Shown: one piece after another, positions 1 to 12,536 of the stretch
Position numbering within the stretch: position 1 is the stretch's first letter
Layout: every line of letters begins with the position of its first letter
Assembly: GCF_947241705.1 (NCBI RefSeq)
Contig: NC_079264.1
Span: forward strand, 1-64,000
Source of the DNA: Saccharomyces mikatae IFO 1815
Taxonomy: Eukaryota; Ascomycota; Saccharomycetes; Saccharomycetales; Saccharomycetaceae
Direction: 5' to 3'
Length of the DNA stretch: 64,000 bases
Translations under genes and position numbers: made by a program
Notes under the pieces: generated by a model
The model's database searches: none
Told to the model about the DNA's origin: nothing
Seen by the model: only the letters and a program-made list of their open reading frames with translations

Positions 1-301
1 CCCACACCCACACCCACACCCACACCCACACCCACACCCACACCCACACCCACACCACACCCACACCCACACCCACACCCACACCCACACCCACACCACA
101 CCCACACCCACACACCCACACACCACACCCACACCCACACCCACACCCACACCCACACACACCACACCCACACCCACACACCACACCCACACCCACACAC
201 CACACCCACACACCACACCCACACCCACACCCACACCCACACCCACACCCACACCCACACCCACACCCACACCCACACACCACACCCACACCCACACCCA
301 C
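1..301. repeat. Telomeric C1-3A repeat
   Basis: The window opens with the C-rich strand of a yeast telomere, reading CCCACA and CCACA units with occasional CACACA. This is the irregular C1-3A/TG1-3 type made by Saccharomyces telomerase. CCCACA hexamers dominate, so the array is more regular than the textbook S. cerevisiae sequence. A C-rich 5' end means the telomere lies to the left and the centromere to the right. Confidence 0.97.
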
Positions 302-784
302 ACTCACCATCACCATCACTATCAATACCATCACACCCACACACACACACACCTACTATCACTATCACTATCACTATCACTATCACTATCACCATAACCA
401 TAACCATCACTGTCACCATCACTATCATCACCATCATCATCATGACCATCACCATCATCACCATCACCATCATCACTATCACCATCACCATCACTACCAC
501 CATCACCATCACCATCACCATCACACCCACACATCACCACCATCACTACCATCATCACTACCATCATCACCATCACTACCATCACTACCACTAACCCTAT
601 CACTACCATCACCACTATCACCCACACCCACCATCACCATCACTACCACTACCACTATCACTACCATCACTATCACTACCACACCCACCATCACTACCAT
701 CATCATCACCATCACTGTCACCATCACCATCACCATCACCATCACCATCACCATCACTACCATCACCATCACCATCACCATCAC
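302..784. repeat. Degenerate CACCAT/CACTAT subtelomeric tract
   Basis: About 480 bp, almost entirely of CACCAT, CACTAT, CACTAC and CATCAT steps, with short returns to CACACCC near 332-350, 525 and 622. It lies between the telomere and the X-type repeats. The strand bias is extreme, with very little G on the plus strand. I do not recognise it from reference S. cerevisiae chromosome ends. Open frames across it are low-complexity artefacts. It may be telomeric sequence decayed by replication slippage or an expanded simple repeat. Confidence 0.8.
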
Positions 785-1220
785 GAGAAGTACACACTTA
801 CTTACCCTATCTCTAACCCTACTATCAGCCCTACGTCGCTGTCTAACCCTACCTCTCCAACTCCAACCCCACTGCCTTAGCTTACCCTACCTGCTCCTCC
901 ACTGCCTACACTCTCCATCTGCCATCCTTCACATCTCATCACTACTCCATATCTACCACCAACCACCACTTCCACTTATCCTACCATCTACCATCTACCT
1001 CTACAACATACCTAACATAATATGTAAACATCCAAATGTAAACAATCATATGTAAACAATCATATGTAAACATCCAAATGTAAACAATCATATGTAAACA
1101 TCCAAATGTAAACAATCATACCTAACATCATACCCTACCACTACTCCCCATCCCACCTCTAACCACACCTAGCTACCTCACCACAATATCAACACCTACC
1201 ATGCCCTCTTCTTCTCCATA
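785..1220. repeat. X-associated subtelomeric repeats (STR-like)
   Basis: After the simple tract the sequence becomes typical of the yeast X combinatorial repeats: several TAACCCTA and TTACCCTA words near 800-860 and 890, resembling degenerate Tbf1-binding (TTAGGG-like) motifs, followed by a tandem array at 1021-1120. Much of the rest is C/A/T-rich, as in reference chromosome ends. Confidence 0.7.
1019..1120. repeat. Tandem array with seven GTAAACA motifs
   Basis: The unit TATGTAAACAATCA and the variant TATGTAAACATCC plus AAATGTAAACAATCA alternate head to tail. They carry seven exact GTAAACA heptamers in about 100 bp. GTAAACA fits the Fkh1/Fkh2 (Forkhead) core RYAAACA. That the array is repeated is directly visible; protein binding is inferred. 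Confidence 0.75.
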
Positions 1221-1224
1221 ACAG

Positions 1225-1700
1225 CTCTCCATACGCCTACGGATGCTAAGAATAAACTACTCCCATCCTACTCATCTTACCCAACTCCCCTACTGTCACA
1301 CTGCCACACTGCTCCTCATCCTCATCTTCACCTTTCACTCAGTTGCCATGGTTACCACTATACATCACCATACATCACCATACACGGCACTTACCTCAGC
1401 ACTTCACACCCTGTGCCATTTACCCATAAAACCCACTTTTATTTCCATTTTTGTGTTTATTATGTATTCTACGGACCCAAATATCATATATATGCACTTA
1501 CTTGCATCTAATATAACGTATTTTGCCAAATTCTGTCTACTCATTATATACATATATTTATCACAATCTCAAAAAATCACCCATTAAATCACCCAAACAT
1601 AAATATTTTCTCATGATTTACATCGATTCATATGCACATATAATTCTTCTGCTATATTGTTCTTACCTAAGAAGTACGACTAATTTATAATAATAAATAA
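1225..1700. repeat. Core X element
   Basis: This stretch matches the remembered S. cerevisiae core X over several blocks: CTACGGATGCTA near 1238, CACGGCACTTACCTCAGC near 1383, ACCCTGTGCCATTTACCCAT near 1408, and AAATCACCCAAACATAAATA near 1587. Core X normally carries an ARS and an Abf1 site. A 10/11 match to the ARS consensus is present at 1594-1604 on the minus strand. I could not pick out a convincing Abf1 site. X elements help anchor silencing and subtelomeric replication. Confidence 0.8.
1594..1604 (-). promoter_or_regulatory. Candidate ARS consensus in core X
   Basis: The minus strand reads ATTTATGTTTG, matching WTTTAYRTTTW at 10 of 11 positions. It sits in the part of core X where the subtelomeric ARS lies in S. 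cerevisiae. Origin activity is inferred. Confidence 0.4.
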
Positions 1701-1769
1701 TAATGTGTCCAATAATCTTATGTTAACAAATACACGTACTACTACCACTTCAATATTCAAAGCCACCAT

Positions 1770-3341
1770 TTAGTTATGTAGACGTTTTTCATAAGAGTAT
1801 AAGTTATTCACACCACCTTCCACTTGAGCAGATGCCGTTCTGAATTCAAATCTGACTTTGCCTCTTTGCACATTCTCCTTCAATAGAGTTAGCGTCTTGC
1901 AACCAATGTCCTGACACGAATGTTGCAGCCCGTTGTACAAATACGGAATAAACTTCTTAATGGATCCTTTGTCAACCACTGCACCCGCCACACCTTGCGC
2001 AACCAAAACGCTGTCGCTTTCAGAAAAGTAACGAGAGGTCGAGGCATTGCCCTTGCTACCGGTCTTTTGCATCGCATCAATGGAACCCATCCCACGATAC
2101 ACCTTTAATCGTTCACCATCTTGATAGAAATAATCACCGGGCGATTCGGTAGCACCAGCCAACATACCACCCATCATAACAGTAGACGACCCAAGCGCCA
2201 AGGCCTTCATGATATGGCCGATGTTTTGAACACCACCGTCAGCCATACATGGAACACCGAACTGGTTGGCAAATTCACACACGTTGTAGACGGCTGTACC
2301 TTGTGGCCTACCACAAGCCATAACTTCTTGAGTGATACAAATAGAGCCAGTTCCCATACCGATTCTCAGACCATCCGCACCGGCAGCAACCAAATTGGCA
2401 GTTTGTTCCCTGGTGACAACGTTACCAGCGATGACTTCCAACCCTGGGAAACTCTCTTTCACCCATTCGAGCATGTTCAACTGGAAAATCGAGTTGCCTT
2501 GCGATGAATCTAAGATAACCACGTCCAAGCCAGCTTCCACCAACAGGCCTAGTCTCTCCCTATCAGAGTCCATAGTGCCTACAGAAGCGCCGCATAGCAA
2601 TTGCTTGCTGCTGCCAGACTTGGAAGCTAACGGGAAGTTTTCGTTCTTCTTCAAGTCAGTCCTGGAAAGCATGGACACCAAATGACCCCTGTCGTCAACA
2701 ATCAACAGCTTACCCTTTTTGGTTTTCTTTAAAACTTCATTACCCTCAGACAAGGTAATACCCTGTAAACCGGTAACAGGGTTCTTGGTCATGACATCCT
2801 GAACGAGTAAAGAGTCGTCCTCAACGAATTGTATATCACGAGAAGTGATGACACCCACCAACTTCGCATTTCTCTTGCCATCTTCCGTCACAGGGAAGCC
2901 TGCAAACCCATACTTCTCCTTCATGCTCTTAGCTTCACCAACCGTGGTCGTTGGAGAAATCACTACAGGGTTGTCAATAAACCCATTTTCATAGTTCTTG
3001 ACTCTTCTGACCATGGCAGCTTGCTCCTCGGGAGCGCAGTTATGGTGAATGAAACCAATACCACCCGACAGAGCCATGAAGATGGCCATCTCTGATTCGG
3101 TAACAGTGTCCATTGGAGAGGAAACGAAAGGGGTCTTCAAATTGATATTCCTGGTCAACTTAGTCTCCAGGCTAACCTCAGAGGACGGGAAGTCGACCAA
3201 GCCTGGCAAGACCAAAAAATCGTTATAAGTCAACCCACCTCTGGTCTTGGAGTCCATCAGTTCCTGGACTGACAAACCATCCAGTCGAGGCATCCTCTTG
3301 GCAACTTCCGAAGCAGTCGTGTACTCTCTAATAGCAGCCAT
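1770..3341 (-). CDS. IMD2: IMP dehydrogenase, IMD2 type
   Basis: Inosine-5'-monophosphate dehydrogenase oxidises IMP to XMP with NAD+, the rate-limiting step of GTP synthesis in the cytosol. The 523-residue protein has the family length. A split TIM barrel brackets a CBS pair (about residues 120-230). The catalytic cysteine is in GSICITQE (C335), and the Arg-Tyr dyad in the SRYF flap is R437/Y438. Residue 253 is serine (CGAS), the state I remember for drug-resistant S. cerevisiae Imd2; Imd3 and Imd4 have alanine there. The gene is transcribed toward the telomere from less than 2 kb inside it. IMD2 is subtelomeric on chromosome VIII-R in S. cerevisiae, so the family fits this kind of site. It looks intact. 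Assignment to IMD2 rather than IMD1 rests on Ser253 and position. Confidence 0.93.
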   Translation of the reverse strand: MAAIREYTTASEVAKRMPRLDGLSVQELMDSKTRGGLTYNDFLVLPGLVDFPSSEVSLETKLTRNINLKTPFVSSPMDTVTESEMAIFMALSGGIGFIHHNCAPEEQAAMVRRVKNYENGFIDNPVVISPTTTVGEAKSMKEKYGFAGFPVTEDGKRNAKLVGVITSRDIQFVEDDSLLVQDVMTKNPVTGLQGITLSEGNEVLKKTKKGKLLIVDDRGHLVSMLSRTDLKKNENFPLASKSGSSKQLLCGASVGTMDSDRERLGLLVEAGLDVVILDSSQGNSIFQLNMLEWVKESFPGLEVIAGNVVTREQTANLVAAGADGLRIGMGTGSICITQEVMACGRPQGTAVYNVCEFANQFGVPCMADGGVQNIGHIMKALALGSSTVMMGGMLAGATESPGDYFYQDGERLKVYRGMGSIDAMQKTGSKGNASTSRYFSESDSVLVAQGVAGAVVDKGSIKKFIPYLYNGLQHSCQDIGCKTLTLLKENVQRGKVRFEFRTASAQVEGGVNNLYSYEKRLHN

Positions 3342-4231
3342 TGATTTTTACGTGTTTTCAGAGTTATCAATTGCAGCAATGATACTTAATGCGTTGATGA
3401 CAGTAAAAGAGTCTTTTAGAGTTTACGTACATAAATAATAAGAGAAGAAAAAAGTTCCCAGTACGCCAGCTAAAATACACAGGCCCATAAAACTGAGAAA
3501 GTCCACCAAGATTCTCCGCCTAAATGCTCAGCAAAAAGTTTTCAGAAAAAGTTTTTCACTAAACGTCAAATGGGAAAACAGTGCACTATTTGTACTTTTT
3601 TTCTCTTGCTCTTTCTCGTTATTTTTCAGGAAAAGAAAACGGCCCGGCCCGCCCGCGCGACTCACAATCCATCGCTGAAAACAAACGCAAATTTCAATAA
3701 GGAAACGGAGATTAATCACTAGTAGACAGACAGTTATTGAAGAAATAGGCCGGATTCGTGACTGCACCTATAGACCAGCTATGGTCATAATAGTGTCACA
3801 GAAGGTGTCCGATCCATCGCTTGCAGTAGGACATGACTCTTTGCTCTCTCGATCAGACGCGGTCTTGGTATGAGCGGCCGAGATACATACATTTCAGGCT
3901 GTGATGTGCATGTGAGTTAGGTTTAATTCTCTTTGGCTTCTCTCACGTTCGCTGAGCTTGGAACTATTGTAACAGCAAATATTACATTATCTCGATCAAG
4001 CAATTATCACACCCTGTTGTAACGTTGCTACGGCCTTCGTTAGATAGACTTAATTGCATCTGTTCGCGAGGGTTAATGCCTCTTGTGTATCCGTAGATTT
4101 GGCGCTAGTGTAACACGCTTTTCGTGATTAATGCATTACTGAAGCATTGCTCGAGCCATATTCCTGGGTCAGCGTATCCAACAGCTTCTCGGTCTCGAAA
4201 GTGGATGTAGAGCCCTTCAATAAGAAAAAGT
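3342..4231. other. Intergenic, IMD2/GNAT divergent region
   Basis: About 890 bp separates two divergent genes, so it should hold both promoters. It contains T-rich tracts near 3595-3630 and a short GC-rich run (GGCCCGGCCCGCCCGCGCG) at 3641-3659. I saw no RNA gene or mobile element. In S. cerevisiae, IMD2 is controlled by GTP-sensitive start-site choice; I could not locate equivalent elements with certainty. Confidence 0.6.
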
Positions 4232-4936
4232 ATGGCGAATATAAATGAGTTTGGGCAAGAAGTCGGTGCAGACGTCGATGGCTGGACAACCAGGGTCTTC
4301 CCACAAGAAGTCGTCTTGAAAGGCAACCACTGTAGACTGGAACCGCTTGACAAGGAAAAGCACGGATTGCAGCTCTTTAGTGCGTATGCTAAAGCGGGTC
4401 AACGCTTGTGGACATATTTGCCTGTCGGTCCGTTCAACAACGTCGACGAATACCTACAGTTCATCGATGAACTTAATGAAACTGAAGACACCGTGCCTTA
4501 CGCAATTATTCATGAAAGGACTGGCTGTGCCGTTGGTACACTTTGCCTCATAAGGATCGATGAAGCCAATGGTTCGCTTGAAGTTGGATATGTAGTTTTT
4601 TCACCGGAGTTACAGAAGACAGTAATCGCTACTGAGGCCCAATTCCTTTTGATGAAATATGTGTTTGACGTTTTACAGTACAGGAGATACGAGTGGAAGT
4701 GCGATAGTCTAAATGGGCCATCCAGGAGGGCGGCGATGCGCCTGGGGTTCAAGCACGAGGGAACCTTTCGGCAAGTGGTCGTGTACAAGGGTCGGACTCG
4801 AGACACCCAGTGGTTCTCAATAATCGACAAAGAATGGATGAACATCCGTAAAGCATTCGAGCAATGGTTAGACGGGGAAAACTTTGAGGATGGTAGACAG
4901 AAGAGAGGATTGGCTACAATAAGAGAAGGCTTGTAA
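4232..4936 (+). CDS. GNAT-family N-acetyltransferase, YIR042C-like
   Basis: A 234-residue protein of the RimJ/RimL-type (Acetyltransf_3) GNAT fold. The acetyl-CoA region shows the pattern [16 protein letters not shown] at about residues 161-177, following the beta-strand region [14 protein letters not shown] (115-128). It resembles S. cerevisiae YIR042C, an uncharacterised subtelomeric protein of about the same length that begins with a similar INEFGQ-VGADV segment. The substrate is unknown. It is not Mpr1, which has a quite different sequence. Its PAU and yapsin neighbours reproduce the chromosome IX-R order. The frame is intact. Confidence 0.85.
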   Translation: MANINEFGQEVGADVDGWTTRVFPQEVVLKGNHCRLEPLDKEKHGLQLFSAYAKAGQRLWTYLPVGPFNNVDEYLQFIDELNETEDTVPYAIIHERTGCAVGTLCLIRIDEANGSLEVGYVVFSPELQKTVIATEAQFLLMKYVFDVLQYRRYEWKCDSLNGPSRRAAMRLGFKHEGTFRQVVVYKGRTRDTQWFSIIDKEWMNIRKAFEQWLDGENFEDGRQKRGLATIREGL

Positions 4937-5767
4937 AAAGACTGATCGATTATATGCAAGGGATATATAGATAGCACTATTCGGTTATCAAATTTATAGA
5001 TTACAATGTATTTCACAGGCATGTGTATCCGCGACTTCCTCTTCCACAACGAGGAACCAAGTTGCAATCATGCTCTCGTTTAAACCGGAATGACAGTAGA
5101 GGACAAAAACCCTCCTTCGAACATGCCACACCAACTCCAAAGTTGATACTGACATTGTTTTTGGCTCCCAACATTTTAATACACATCATGGAACGTAGCG
5201 CCTGCATTACCTGTCATTCAGAGTGCTATTCGTACCTCTTCTTCCCTCTTCTTCCATCTTCTACCTAGTGGATACATACGATATCTGACGGGGCACCGCG
5301 ATCATTCTCAAAGAACCAGATATGAATGTTGCATTGCTATGACTGACTCGCACAGACCCTGATCTACCTACCAACCTTAATTGTGAGTGACACATAAACT
5401 GCGAATGACTCCGCGCCGAGACTTTGAAAAAAGAACAAGCCCTTTCATGTGGAAATATACATTCATTACCAGCTTCAATATTCTTCGATTTGGATGCCAG
5501 TCCTTCTATACGTATATATATATGCACAGTCTCACTCTGCTTAGAAGTGGAGCGCACAACAGAATATTACACTGCAGCAGAAAAGAATGTCGTCTCGAGG
5601 CTCATTGTACTCCGGCTAATGGTATATGCACAGCATTTGTCAGGCAGGTTTATAATATTAATATACATTTACATATAATAAACTGTTTTCATGGCAGAAA
5701 AAAAAAGCTTTTTTTTTTTTTTCGTTACTCAATGTCTATAGAATTTCGTTCGTAAAGGCGTCTGTCT
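4937..5767. other. Intergenic, GNAT to PAU 3' region
   Basis: About 830 bp between two convergent genes. The part next to PAU (5645-5735, with AATATTAATATACATTTA and a long T run) resembles the 3' flank of S. cerevisiae PAU genes. The rest holds nothing I recognise. Confidence 0.6.
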
Positions 5768-6130
5768 CTATTTGGCGACAGTGTAGATACCATCCTTAGA
5801 TAGAGCCTTGGAGATAGCTGGCTTTAATCTGGTGGAGTACCATGGCACACCAGTGATCATTCTGGTCACTTGGTCTGGGGCAATACCGGTCAACATGGTG
5901 GTGAAATCACCGTAGTTGAAGACAGCTTCAGCAACTTCGACTGGGTATGTTTCAGTTGGGTGGGCGGCTTGGAACAAGTAATATTGGGCCAAATGAGCTC
6001 TGATATCGGAGACGTAGACACCCAACTCAACCAGGTTGACTCTTTCGTCGGATTGAGCTAGAGTGGTGGTGGCGGAGGCACCGGCAGCAATGGCAGCGAC
6101 ACCAGCGGCAATTGAAGTTAATTTGACCAT
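5768..6130 (-). CDS. Seripauperin (PAU family)
   Basis: A 120-residue member of the PAU/TIR/DAN (SRP1_TIP1) cell wall mannoprotein family. It begins [17 protein letters not shown], a secretion signal, followed by the family core from about residue 26 ([18 protein letters not shown]) to IYTVAK at the end. Length and ending are those of a full PAU protein without the serine-rich tail. PAU genes are induced by anaerobiosis and cold and repressed by oxygen. A TATAAATA box lies about 90 bp upstream. By position it corresponds to PAU15, but the family is too uniform for a firm name. Confidence 0.95.
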   Translation of the reverse strand: MVKLTSIAAGVAAIAAGASATTTLAQSDERVNLVELGVYVSDIRAHLAQYYLFQAAHPTETYPVEVAEAVFNYGDFTTMLTGIAPDQVTRMITGVPWYSTRLKPAISKALSKDGIYTVAK

Positions 6131-6220
6131 TGTGTTTGTTTTGTTTCTTAGTGGTGATATGGACTTACATATGAGTAAGGTAAGGACGGAATATTCACAG
6201 ATAGGTGACCATAGCAGCCC

Positions 6221-6228
6221 TATTTATA
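6221..6228 (-). promoter_or_regulatory. TATA box of the PAU gene
   Basis: TATAAATA on the minus strand, about 90 bp upstream of the PAU start codon, the usual spacing for an inducible yeast gene. Confidence 0.6.
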
Positions 6229-7631
6229 CAAATTCCTTCACCAGCTGGTGCTGCCCAAACGAACCACTGACTGACACTCTTTTCTCACCTCAAGATCCTA
6301 CATATCTCATCTAGCGCACCTTCTCCGCCGTAACTATAGAAATGCATTTCTTCTTGAACGACTCACGCATTCTTCATAGACTCGTATATCAATGTCTATT
6401 TACGGTACCTGTGTGTGTATTCGTATGCGCGCAATCCGAGATCGACGCTATAGGGGTGCCCAGGTTAGAGAATATCTGAACTTGGTTGGACCCTCGTTCA
6501 GAAGCTTATTGTCTAAGCCAGGCTCCGTATGTTTGCACTAAACGATTCCACGGAAAATAGGTCCCATACTGTTCCTTTTCCCCAGCTAAAATGAAATAGG
6601 AATCATCTGTTGATCTCGTATATTTCTAGGGTCTACGGCTCGGCGTATTGGCATGTACTTCAGTATGCCAATGCTGGAATCCTTCATACTCTAATCATAA
6701 CTCAACAAGTCTATACGTCTTCCTATCACAAACATATACCTGCTCAAGAGGCCAGGCGCATGAAAAGAGAACGATTGGGCAGAAGTACTCGCCATTTGGC
6801 CACACGAAACAGTAACACGATCTTGCATCTGATCTGAATAGTGCGCCATATATAGGCACTTGACCCATAAATGGAAACGTGTATGTTCAAGCCAACATCA
6901 ATCTTGCTAACCCTTGAGTACCTAACTCTGTTCCATCCAAGAAAACTACTACACTATCAAATCACCTGCTGAATAAATGAGCGGATTGAACGAGACAAGT
7001 TGCTATTTCAACGGTAGAGCAGCAGCCTCCAAAGAGTCAAAGCATTGCAAGTTACTGTTGCTCATTTAGATGCTGCATTCGTCAACTTTGAGCCTACTTC
7101 CTTCTGAAACAGAACCCGAATCCGGTGAAGGTTGCTAGGAGGGCCAGCGGAGTCGCCAAGGTTTTTTTCGAGGCGGTTAGGTGGTCATATTTGGTGGGGA
7201 AGCTATAACCGTCTGCCTTGTGAAAAACCTCGAGATGATAAAGATTGCATGCCAAAAAGCAACTTTTTTCTCGCACTTTGTTGGCTCAATGCATTCATCT
7301 TACAGTATAGATTAGGCAGCTTAGACCAAACGCAAAACTCAAGCGAAAGCGAAAGCCTATCCATCAGTTATTCGCTGCAAGCTGTCCTCCTTCCTTACAA
7401 GTTATCCTCGAAAAAACTCCGAAAGTTTCCGCTACAAAGAAAAAATGAAAGGCAATAATACCCTATCTAGGGGGTTAAGGATCCAAGTCGACGACCCTGT
7501 CGCTCACTGCTGCAAAATGTCTTGTGCAACTGCCAAGGAAGCCAAACTTTGTCTAAATTAGTTGCGCTAGCCCCATGCAACCACCGCCCTTTGAGGACTT
7601 AAGCTTTTGGATCTGCTTTCAAAGTTAAGAC

Positions 7632-7639
7632 TATATAAG
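7632..7639 (+). promoter_or_regulatory. TATA box of the YPS6-like pseudogene
   Basis: TATATAAG, 133 bp upstream of the first yapsin codon. The promoter appears to have survived the decay of the gene. Confidence 0.45.
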
Positions 7640-7772
7640 GGTCCTAAATGTTGCCATGTCTGACAGTGCTCGAGCGTATTATTCGCTCACTTCTTCTTTC
7701 CGTGGTTGAAAAGTTTCTAAACTTGTATCCGCACATCCAAAAGTATTCGAAGGGCGACGCAATATTACCAGT

Positions 7773-9693
<1,921 letters not shown>

Positions 9694-10022
9694 GCCATAT
9701 ATGTCTCCGTTTATTTTCTCTTTTTCATCATTATCTTCTGTGTTTTATTTTCTTTTATAATAAGGAAAATGTCAATAGTTTTGCAGTTTGTCGCTGTGCA
9801 AGATTTGTACGACTTTTTTGATATAGCAAGAAATATTATAATAGTTATTGCCGAAACGATTTTACATCATCAATAGTTGTTTTTTTTTTCGATAAATCTT
9901 TGTCAACGTTTGGAGTCGAAGGGAAATACTAAAGAAGGAGAACACCTTCTCTGGAGATATGTAGCATAAAGAAGAGCTTATATAGTATTTGGCAGCCGAA
10001 GCTCAGAGAAGGGTAGAAATTT
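9694..10022. other. Intergenic between yapsin relic and LTR
   Basis: About 330 bp of A/T-rich DNA. I see no gene or repeat. Confidence 0.5.
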
Positions 10023-10235
10023 TGAGACAATGATTAGTATTGCATTAATGGTAAACGTATAGTATCAGGAATACAGAATATATAAGAAGTCTCGCGTAGT
10101 ATCATAATTATTCCTTCTTTTTTTACATACTACAGTCATCAGTCTTCGTGTTTCAGCTTTCACCAAATCTGATGTTTGTTTCCCAATCTTGTAGAATCTT
10201 TCAGCATCGTATATGATAATATACCGGTAATATAA
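10023..10235 (-). mobile_element. Old Ty1/Ty2 delta LTR fragment
   Basis: Read on the minus strand this follows the delta LTR, with recognisable words around GAATACAGAATATA, GTTTCAGCTTTCACCAAAT and CATCGTATATGATAATATAC. It is diverged and shortened, so it is a fossil older than its neighbour. The younger delta at 10236-10567 is inserted at its right side, which gives the relative order of insertion. Confidence 0.75.
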
Positions 10236-10567
10236 TGAGATAATAGTGGGGTTTGATGTAATTGTTGGGATTCCATTTTTTATAAGGCAATAATATTAGG
10301 TATGTAGATATACTAGAAGTTCTCCTCGGGGATTTAGGAATCCATAAAAGGGAATCTGCAATTCTACACAATCCTATAAACATTATTATCATCGTTTTAT
10401 ATGTTGTTATTCATTTATCCTATTACATTATCAATCCTTGCGTTTCAGCTTCCACTAATTTAGATGACTATATCTCATCATTTGCGTCATCTTCTAACAC
10501 CGTATATGATAATATACTAGTAGTATGACTACTAGTTAGTAGATAATAGTTGATTTATATTACAACA
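10236..10567 (-). mobile_element. Solo delta LTR (Ty1/Ty2), near full length
   Basis: A 332-bp delta LTR in minus orientation, running from TGAGATAATAG to ATTACAACA on the plus strand, with TG...CA ends. Length and sequence fit the Ty1/Ty2 delta family. It is flanked on both sides by TATAA (10231-10235 and 10568-10572), a perfect 5-bp target duplication. No internal Ty genes are present, so it is a solo LTR left by recombination. It looks whole and fairly young compared with the fragment it interrupts. Confidence 0.93.
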
Positions 10568-10572
10568 TATAA

Positions 10573-12518
10573 ATAATGTGATCATTTTTTTCTGAGTTTT
10601 TTAAGGCAAAAACTTGGACTTTTCAACTCCATTAAGTTACGTGTTAAATCTTTCTATATATAGTCCATTTTTTTATTAAAATTGCTTCACTCATTAAATT
10701 TTTATTTCTAACACCCTCAAATTATTAGATTTTCTTCACTCTTTAGTCCTTTTTACTTTGTTTTTGTGAAAGAACAAGTGGGAAACCTTAGTCGTAGCCT
10801 AGTAAAATACACAATGATTTGATAAATATATCTTGGTAATAATTCTATAAGTTCGAAATATAAAAATGTTCTTATTCAGATAATTTCTTCCGTCGAAAGT
10901 TCTTTCTTCGACTGTTGTGGGTGAGGGTAGTATTTCGGACTAAATAGCTGGAGCACGAGAGCCTTTGGTTGTCATGAAAATAGTGCCAGACAATTGAGAA
11001 ATAGCGAAACTGCAAAGGCATATTTCCACATTTTACTTTTACCAATATACATAACTGTGGCGGCAAGATACCACGCAAGTGATAACTTTGCCGCCATGAT
11101 ACCTCTATTTCTACCTGTTGCCGTTCTATTTGTTACTTGTTTGAACATTGCTGTTCTAAGACCTAACAATAATAGTCCTAATATAAACAAAGCGCATGCT
11201 GCCGTAAGTATAAAATTTTTGTTACAACTAATGGTAAAACTAGGAAAGTTAAAAGTATTTTGTAAAAAACGAAGAATATCTGTTCCATCCATTTCCAGGT
11301 ATTTGTGTTGTATGTGGGGCTATAGAGGTTCTGAAGTTCTCTACTTCTCTGAAGAAGTTAAAACTAGCACAAAACAATCTTGTTCAAAAGCTCTAATTAC
11401 TTGTATATTAGTATATATGTTTATATTTATTTCAATGCAATTGCATGAAATATAAAAGAAACCGTGCCATACAAACATTAAAAACAATTCGAAAATGTCA
11501 AAAAATAGCCCGAAAACTGAAAAATATTGCGAATGAATTTTTCTTTGAAGGAAAAGTAAAAAGGGTGCCTTCTCTATAGTTACATTTGGATCGGGATTTG
11601 AAACTACTGAGCTGAATATTCAAAGAGAGTATAGTATCAGATATTCACTTGAGCAAGAAAATAAATAATATACGTGTAGGATAACTTAGGGAACAGTTGT
11701 TATTTCATATTTACCAGCATGGAAGAACAAATGTCTTTGATAGCGTAGTTTCTCACATCTATTAATCCATCACTCTTAACTCTGGAAATATATTGTTTCC
11801 GTTTCGCCACATAAACTATATAGAATCCCTACGTATTGCAATTCTTACTGTACGATTATCCTTAGAAGAACCTTTTGAAGAAAAATCAATTTTGCTGGGA
11901 AGTCTTGCTGGAGAATTACGTGTAATTTTTTTATTCTTTGAGTCAACCAAATACCACTTACATAAAATTACAAAAACTGCAATGTCTCTGGCTGATGAAA
12001 ACAACACCCAACACCTTCGAAGAAAGGAAGTAGGTAAATACTATTACCAGGCCAATGTGTAAAGTGAATATATATGATAGACACATTAAAAAACCCCATA
12101 GCATCTGAGGATGTTTATTACTTCCGTGTGGAACCTTAGGCATTCTTAACACTCTCAAAATTCTCTGTATCTAAAGTTCCAGTTTTCCAAAAGCTCCCAA
12201 ACAGATGCGCCCCATAAAGCTCCAATAAAAGCGACAACGTGGACTGCAATTAATGTATATTTTCTGTCTTTTGTTTTTTTCGTCATGAAGAAGCCAAGCA
12301 ACTGCAATCCCAATAGCCATAGCTGTCCCAAATAAAAATAGTAATGTTTTTATCATATCCTTCAAATTACACATTGACTGCGCAATTATATTTTCCCTTT
12401 TTCTAATATTTTTCTCCAACTCTTCAATGACATATTCAGGAGGAATACTTGTGTCACAATATATCATGTTTGCTCGGACACCGTGCAATCCTAGTCTGGC
12501 ATCAAACAGTATATTAGC
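10573..12518. other. Decayed region with membrane-protein-like relics
   Basis: No intact gene. On the minus strand, frames at 12171-12536, 11958-12158 and 10972-11292 encode hydrophobic, membrane-like stretches such as LLFLFGTAMAIGIAVAWLL and LTAACALFILGLLLLGLR. A plus-strand frame at 10994-11455 is also hydrophobic. These may be remains of one or more multi-pass membrane proteins. I cannot name a family, and chance hydrophobic frames in A/T-rich DNA are possible. Confidence 0.4.
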
Positions 12519-12536
12519 TGTTGGAATGAAAATCAA
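12171..12536 (-). pseudogene. Possible membrane-protein fragment, unrecognised
   Basis: A 121-codon frame with a charged segment (PPEYVIEELEKNIRKRENI) followed by one predicted membrane helix and a basic end. The composition looks protein-like. Its 5' end overlaps the delta LTR that starts at 12519, so the first codons come from the element and the original start is missing. Function and family are unknown. Confidence 0.35.

Larger units (their letters stand above)
6131..7772. other. Intergenic, PAU and yapsin promoters
   Basis: About 1.6 kb between a minus-strand PAU gene and a plus-strand yapsin relic. The PAU-proximal part resembles PAU promoters. A TATATAAG box at 7632-7639 lies 133 bp before the yapsin start. 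No other gene was found; short frames here have no recognisable protein. Confidence 0.55.

Noticed and set aside
331-784. Two overlapping minus-strand frames of Val/Met and Gly/Asp/Ser repeats
   Set aside because: They are translations of the simple CACCAT/CACTAT repeat and have no protein-like composition.
1243-1587. 114-codon plus frame in the core X element
   Set aside because: It overlaps conserved non-coding core X sequence, and dubious frames of this kind are known at many chromosome ends.
4232-4936. MPR1 (azetidine-2-carboxylate acetyltransferase), a known subtelomeric GNAT
   Set aside because: The protein sequence does not resemble Mpr1. The RimJ-like motif and the YIR042C-like N-terminus fit another GNAT subfamily.
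10994-11455. 153-codon hydrophobic plus frame
   Set aside because: It overlaps minus-strand relics, lies in A/T-rich decayed DNA, and I recognise no family. It is only noted inside the relic region.
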